22,594 bases of DNA from positions 1 through 22,594 of the forward strand of contig CALSCO010000062.1 of assembly GCA_943704415.1 (NCBI GenBank). Reading direction: 5' to 3'. The stretch's first letter is position 1. Each line of letters begins with the position of its first letter. Below are positions 17,838-22,594 of this stretch, piece after piece. The stretch is from Parvularia atlantis. Taxonomy: Eukaryota > Opisthokonta > Rotosphaerida. A program made the translations under genes and the position numbers. Under the pieces are notes generated by a model that saw only the letters and a list, made by a program, of their open reading frames with translations, was not told the origin of the DNA and did no database searches.

Positions 17838-19666
17838 ATGTCGTCCATCATCATCAAGCTGACGATCCCGGACGTGAGTGCGGCCGCGGGGCGCGGGGCG
17901 CGGGGTGTGGGGTAAGGGGCGCGGGGGTGCGGGGCGCAGGGGCGTGGCGAGAACGAGGGGTCAACGCGCACACGTCGAAACGGCGCGTCTCATCATGACG
18001 TCGCCTCGCAGATCGACGTCAACAAGACGATCAAGGTCCTGCGCGACGAGACCGTGTGGTGCGTGGCCCGGCGCCGGGTGGCCGGTGCGCGGTGCTCCTG
18101 CTGAGCGCGCAGTCGTGCCGTGCAGGAATGTCAAGCTCACGATGATCAGTAAGCTGCAGAAGGCGCGCGCGCCGCTGTTGTTGTTGTGGTTGTTGGTCGC
18201 GGGCCTGACGCGCGAAACGGCGCAGGTGCTGCCCAACGGCGTGATCAACTACGGCATGTACCTGCCGCCGCAGTCGGCCACGCACCCCGGCGGCTTCCTC
18301 GAGGACCAGGTGCGCGGCGGCCCTGTGCGCTCGCCCGGCCCGCACGCCCACACGCCCGTCGACCGCCAGCGCAAGGTCTTCGACTACAACCTGCCGAACA
18401 ACGTCTCACTCCTGCTCAAGCCGAAGACGCGCGAGGTGCCCGGAAAGTCGGACAAGGACATGGCCAAGTACAACACGAAGAAGAACCAGAAGACGTTCAT
18501 GGAGACCATCTCGAAGAAGGGTGTGCGACCCGTCCCTCCGCAGAGCCCCTCTCACGGCTCACGCGGCGCGCGGCGCAGCCTTCAACAAGGCCAAGGAGAT
18601 GCTCGACAAGGGCATGGACCCCAACTTTGTGTCGGAGACGGGCGAGACGCCGCTGACGTACGCCGCGCTGCACGACCAGGCCGAGATGATCCTGCTGCTC
18701 GTTCAGGCACGGCGCGACGCACAGCCGGCTTGCTGCGCACATGCTGAGCGGGCGCGCGCGCGCGCAGACCGGTGGCGCGTTTGTCGACATCCGCTCGGCC
18801 GACTGGAAGACGCCGCTGCACAAGGCGGTGATGGCGGGCCACATCCGCGGTGCGCGGCCGCACAGTCGTTGCGCAGTGTGCGCAGCGAAATCATCGAACC
18901 CTCCGCAGCGCTCAAGTCGCTGCTCTCGGTCGGCGCGTCGCCCGACCTGTGCGACAAGGACAACATCACGCCGCTGTACCTGGCCGCGGTGATGGGCAAG
19001 CCCGGCTGCGCCGAGGCCCTGCTCGACGCCGGCTCGATGCTCGACACGACCGACGACAGTGGCCGCACGGAGCTGCACCAGGCCTGCCTCAAGGACGCGC
19101 CGGGCGTGGCGCGGCTGCTGATCGAGTTTGGCGCCGAGGTCAACATCCAGAACACGGCCGGCAACACGCCGCTGCACGTCGCGGCGTCGGCCAACTCGGT
19201 CGAGTGCGCCAAGGTGCGCGGGGCCTGCACGCGTGTGAACGCTCGTTCACGTGAACATGCGTGCAGATCCTCCTCGCCGCCGGCGCCGACAAGGACGTGC
19301 AGAACGCCGCAAGCGACACGCCGCAGCAGGTCGCGATCATGACGACCAACTTTGACATCGCCGAGACGCTCGGCGGCGCCAAGCCGGCGATGAAGGGTGC
19401 GCGCGGCGCCACGTGCGCGTGCGAGGGGCTCACGCGCGCCCGCGCCGCCAGTTGACCGCGGCAGCCGGCAGCCGCAGGCCAAGGTCGAGCCGCTCAACCT
19501 GCCCAACGCGGCGCGCATCCTGCAGGTGCAGGAGTACATCCCGCCGCCGCCGCCGGTGCGCGCATCCCCTCTCTCACATCCCGCGCGTGTCCATGGCTCA
19601 CGCGCGCGACGGCAGCCCGGCTACAAGGGCATCTGCCGCGCGCCGCTCGACGCCCCCGCGCGCTGA
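17838..19666 (+). CDS. SHANK-like protein: ubiquitin-like/SPN region plus ankyrin repeats
   Basis: The protein is 384 aa in 11 exons (17838-17873, 18012-18058, 18126-18162, 18226-18309, 18370-18520, 18579-18706, 18768-18849, 18909-19213, 19267-19396, 19452-19555, 19616-19666). Residues 1-118 resemble the SHANK SPN/FERM-F0 region: IIIKLTIPD, TIKVLRDETVWNVK, NYGMYLPPQ, FLEDQ, then a KYNTKKNQKTFMETI helix. Residues about 119-335 are ankyrin repeats with SHANK-like wording: KEMLDKGMDPNF, TGETPLTYAA, GGAFVDIRSADWKTPLHKA, DLCDKDNITPLYLAAV, TTDDSGRTELHQAC, NTAGNTPLHVAA, LLAAGADKDVQN. The tail is Pro-rich and ends in GYKGICRAPLDAPAR; SH3, PDZ and SAM domains of animal SHANKs are absent. Likely a Rap/Ras- or cytoskeleton-linked scaffold, by analogy only. 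Two introns are GC-AG. Distribution in fungi is not known to me. Confidence 0.8.
18163..18225 (+). other. GC-AG intron in the SHANK-like gene (first of two)
   Basis: Donor AAG|GCGCGC, CTGAC inside, acceptor GCGCAG, 63 nt, phase 0. Unspliced it would insert a hydrophobic Leu-rich stretch between SKLQK and VLPNGVINYG, which are near neighbours in SHANK proteins. Confidence 0.6.
18707..18767 (+). other. GC-AG intron in the SHANK-like gene (second of two)
   Basis: Donor CAG|GCACGG, internal CTGAG, acceptor CGCGCAG, 61 nt, phase 0. It is required to join LLLVQ to TGGAFVDIRS in the ankyrin frame; no GT donor fits nearby. Confidence 0.7.
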
Positions 19667-19688
19667 GAGCACGTAGCGTCGATATTCG

Positions 19689-22082
19689 ATGTGTCACAGA
19701 GCCTGGGTGCTGGTGCTGCTCGCAGCGTGCGCGGCGGCGGCGCGCCCGGCCTGGCCGTTGGGCCCGGCGGCCCCGACGGCGGCGGCTGCGGCGGGGGGCC
19801 TGGCGGGCACGCTGGACGCGGCCAAGACGGCGTTCGACGCGTACGGCAAGGTTGTGGCGGCACGCGCGTGCGGGCCGGGCTTTGACGCAGGCGCGACAGC
19901 TGCACGAGGCGCAGAAGCTGCTTGAGGGTGCGCTCGGCGGCGGCGCGCAGGCGGCGGCCACGCCCGCACCCGATACGGGCAGCAGCAGCACGAGCGACAG
20001 CGGGAGTGGCGTGCTCACTAGGGTGCGCGGCCGCTGCACCGCCCGCCAATGCACGCAGCTGACGTGCACGTGCGCGACGCGCGCGCGCAGGTGGGCGAGC
20101 TCGACCTGGAGGACACATGGGCGCTCGTGCGCGACCCGCGCAACCGCTCGACGGTCACCGCCGTGCTGCTCGTCGCAGGCCTCCTGCTCACGGTGGCCGG
20201 GTACCGCCTGCTTGCTATGTGGCTGTTTCTCGCGGGCTTTGGCGCGAGCGGCCTCGCGTTCTTCGTCTTTGCGCCATCGATCATCGTCACGGCCGCGTGC
20301 TGTGGGCCCGGCACGGAGCTCAGTGCGTCGACCGGCCCGCGGTCTGCCGCCACTTACATCACGTCCCCCGCGACGCACAGCGCGCCTAATGATCAGCCTC
20401 GGCATCGGCGTCTGTGGCGGCCTGCTGGCGCTGTTTGTGCTCAAGATCGGCCTGTTCCTGACTGGCGCCTGCCTCGGCTTCCTCGTCAGCATGGTCGTCA
20501 TGTCGACGCCGCTTGGTGCGCCGCTCGTGTGCGTGCGCGTGGCCTCCTGCTCAACGTGCATACAGGCGCACAGCCGTTCCTGCTCTCGGCTGGCGGCTTC
20601 TCGCTGCTATACTTTGGCCTGGCGCTGCTTGGCGGCCTGTTTGCGCTCTGGTTCCAGAAGCCGTTCATTGTGGCGACGACGGCGATCGGCGGCGCGTTTG
20701 TGACGTGTCTCGGTGCGCACCCTCTTTGCACACGTGTGCGCGCGCGAAACGATGCTTAACCTTGGACGCGGCCAGCCCTCGACGCGTTCCTGGCCACCAG
20801 CTTTGATCGCGTGGCCTTTGGCGTCGTCAACCACTTCTCGGCGCAGTCCGGCAAGGGTGGGCAGATGTCGCTGGAGGAGCTTGGGCTGACGCTCGGCGGT
20901 GTGCTGTGCGCGTGCGTGAGCCGGCGTGTCTGCTGACCGTCACGTACACGGGCAGGGTACATGCTGTTCCTGCTGTGGATCGTGATGTCGGTCGCGGGCA
21001 TGGTTGTGCAGTACAAGGTCAAGCTGTCCAGTGCGTTGACTGCGGCCGAGCGCGCGCGCACGCCCCGCTGACGGTCGCACAGCCATCCGCAAGTGGCTCC
21101 AGCGCAAGGACGCGTCGCAGCGCACGGACGGCAAGGCAGCCGACAGCTCGGCAGGCGCGGCCCAACAGGCCCCGCCGCAGCCGCAAACTGTGTCGGCCAG
21201 CGCAGGTGCGTCGCGATGTCTGAGCGCTGGGCTGCGCTGCTGACGGCCGGCCGGCCGTCGCAGCCGAGCAGGGGGCGGCCGCTGAGCTGCTTTCCGGCCA
21301 GCCCAACGTCGTCGTCGTCGTCGAGCGCGACAGCGCCAAGCGCAAGGGCAAAAAGCGGCGGTCCCGCAAGAACCGGTGCGCTCGCGTTTGCTAGTTTGCG
21401 CTCAAGCGTTGCTTACCACCCAATGTCGCGGCCAGGGTGCTGACGGATGCAGCGCGACCGGGCGAGGGCGATGCTGCGTGCGTGCCGGCTGCGGCGCGCG
21501 TTGTGACGCTGACGCTCGCGCGCCGCACAGCCGCGGCAGCCACTTTGCGCTAACGGCGACGGGCAGCGGGCTGTGGGCGCAGCTGACGGGGCGCGCGCAG
21601 TACTCACATGTAGGGGTGCGTGTGCGGCCCGCGACCGCTTCTAGGTCTGACTGCGCGTGTGGGCACACAGGACGCGCTGGAGGCCGACGATGTCGCCGAC
21701 AGCTCCTCGGACGACGACAGCGGGGACAGTGACGTGGAGGTGGGCGGGCATGGCAGGAGCGAGGCGTACCGCGAGAAGGCCGCGCGCTACAAGCTGCGCC
21801 TGTTGGAGCTGCAGACGCGGTTGCACGAGGCTGCGCTGGCCGCGACACAGCCGTTCCTTCCGGCGGCCCGGCCTGCTGGGTGCGTTTTGGCGTCAGCTCG
21901 CAACCCTGGCCGCCACCTCACGCCGCGCGCAACCAGCACCCTGGGCATGGGCCGCTACGTGCAGCGGCAGCCCGCGTACATGGAGATGGGCGCGCTGCCC
22001 GAGGTGCGTTGCGTCTTTGCCCGCCTGCGCAGTGCGAGCTCACGCGTGCCAGACGGCGATGGTCATCCGCGAGGAGACGTGA
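19689..22082 (+). CDS. Seven-TM DUF4203 / TMEM198-like membrane protein
   Basis: 548 aa in 14 exons by my parse (for example 19689-19850, 19891-20022, 20091-20301, 20381-20515, 20566-20712, 20776-20898, 20956-21030, 21083-21205, 21264-21375, 21671-21879, ending 22053-22082). A signal peptide (MCHRAWVLVLLAACAAAARP) and an Ala-rich luminal segment precede seven hydrophobic helices: pairs at TAVLLVAGLLLTVAGYR / MWLFLAGFGASGLAFFV, LGIGVCGGLLALFVLKIG / FLTGACLGFLVSMVVM and FSLLYFGLALLGGLFALW / PFIVATTAIGGAFVTCL, then YMLFLLWIVMSVAGMVVQY. The paired glycine-rich hairpins are typical of DUF4203. The cytosolic tail is basic (KRKGKKRRSRK), then acidic (SSSDDDSGDSD), then a short coil and YVQRQPAYMEMGALPE. 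A stop at 21392-21394 lies in the predicted intron 21376-21435; if unspliced, the protein would be 412 aa. Function unknown. Confidence 0.75.
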
Positions 22083-22473
22083 CAGCGCGGTGCAGCTCAC
22101 TTGTTCACATGTTGCACAGACGGCTCGATGCATGCACAGACAGCCACAGCACGCACACAGCACAGCACACGCACTCACACACTGCCGCGTTCGGTCGCTC
22201 GCTCGTTCGGGCGCCGGATCAGCGGACTTTGCGGTCTTTCGAGGACTCGATGCGCTGTACAGCCGACCAGGGGAAAGGATTGGAGTTGGGTTTGACAAAC
22301 AGAATCAACCGGGCTGCCAAGGGGGGAGCACACGTGGTGGAGCGAGAGGAGGAGGCGCGAGGACAGCAGCGAGTGACCAGACCGGGCCGCGATCAGGCCT
22401 GCTTTTTGAGGCGTTTCTGCCGTCCAGCGCGCAGCGCACGGAGCATGAACAAACCGAACGGCAAGCCAGCGGG
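22083..22473. other. Intergenic region with little recognisable content
   Basis: The region starts with a CA-rich stretch (about 22125-22180), then has a GGTTTGACAAACAG-like segment and a CACGTG (22331-22336). I find no gene on the + strand. On the - strand a short frame ending at 22393 is listed separately as a weak candidate. Confidence 0.4.
22393..22472 (-). CDS. Possible C-terminal end of a minus-strand gene
   Basis: Reading the - strand down to a TGA (22395-22393) gives a frame ending LPFGLFMLRALRAGRQKRLKKQA. A hydrophobic patch followed by a basic Lys/Arg tail is a natural-looking protein end, for example a last membrane segment with a cytosolic tail. Upstream the frame runs into the CT strand of the microsatellite, so the exon would have to begin just inside 22472 or be preceded by an intron. 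No family is recognised, and it may be chance. Confidence 0.2.

Positions 22474-22594
<121 letters not shown>

Noticed and set aside
18163-18225. Leu-rich stretch as a transmembrane segment of the SHANK-like protein
   Set aside because: It lies exactly between two blocks that are adjacent in SHANK proteins and is bounded by AAG|GCGCGC and GCGCAG with a CTGAC; treated as a GC-AG intron.
21447-22082. Separate small gene (139 aa) starting at ATG 21447
   Set aside because: It needs the weaker donor at 21482 and would leave the DUF4203 gene ending in an unspliced GTGCGC donor. The joined model closes in frame with better splice sites. Not fully excluded.

Overview
The window is GC-rich nuclear DNA from a eukaryote, almost certainly a fungus with a very compact genome. 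I parsed 13 complete protein-coding genes by hand, plus the tail of one upstream gene and one weak partial candidate. Together they carry about 99 short introns of roughly 40-140 nt. Nearly all introns start GTGCG or GTGAG, carry a CTGAC- or CTCAC-like branch site and end in CAG. Every gene model below closes to a multiple of three. Rna14, a Csm1/Pcs1 monopolin subunit, Eaf6 and a PtaB/Ldb1-like protein point to a fungus. GC content, gene density and intron style would suit a Malassezia-like basidiomycete yeast, but that placement is inference.

Layout. 1-51: end of an upstream + gene. 428-2339 (+): bHLH transcription factor. 2492-3141 (-): nucleoside diphosphate kinase. 3234-5036 (+): EIPR1-like WD40 protein. 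5063-5664 (-): Eaf6. 5712-7658 (-): LIM-domain-binding (Ldb1/PtaB-like) co-regulator. 7671-8243 (-): small secreted protein that is a paralog of only the C-terminal tail of the sulfotransferase further along. 8364-9321 (+): Csm1/Pcs1-like kinetochore protein. 9369-12986 (-): Rna14/CstF-77. 13042-13809 (+): intronless RsmJ-type bacterial rRNA methyltransferase. 13884-16106 (+): galactose-3-O-sulfotransferase-like type II membrane protein. 16187-17794 (-): zinc alcohol dehydrogenase. 17838-19666 (+): protein with the SHANK N-terminal architecture (ubiquitin-like/SPN region plus ankyrin repeats). 19689-22082 (+): seven-TM DUF4203/TMEM198-like protein. 22474-22594: GA microsatellite reaching the window edge.

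Most genes are housekeeping (mRNA 3'-end formation, chromatin acetylation, chromosome segregation, nucleotide metabolism, membrane traffic) and do not form one pathway. Gaps between genes are 12-152 bp, so divergent pairs share promoters of 43-120 bp and convergent pairs share terminators. The unusual content is the intron-free bacterial rsmJ, the sulfotransferase with its tail-only secreted paralog about 6 kb away, and a SHANK-like protein in a fungal-looking genome. Gene boundaries and splice sites were read by eye from reading frame, splice signals and family knowledge, with no alignment or transcript data.
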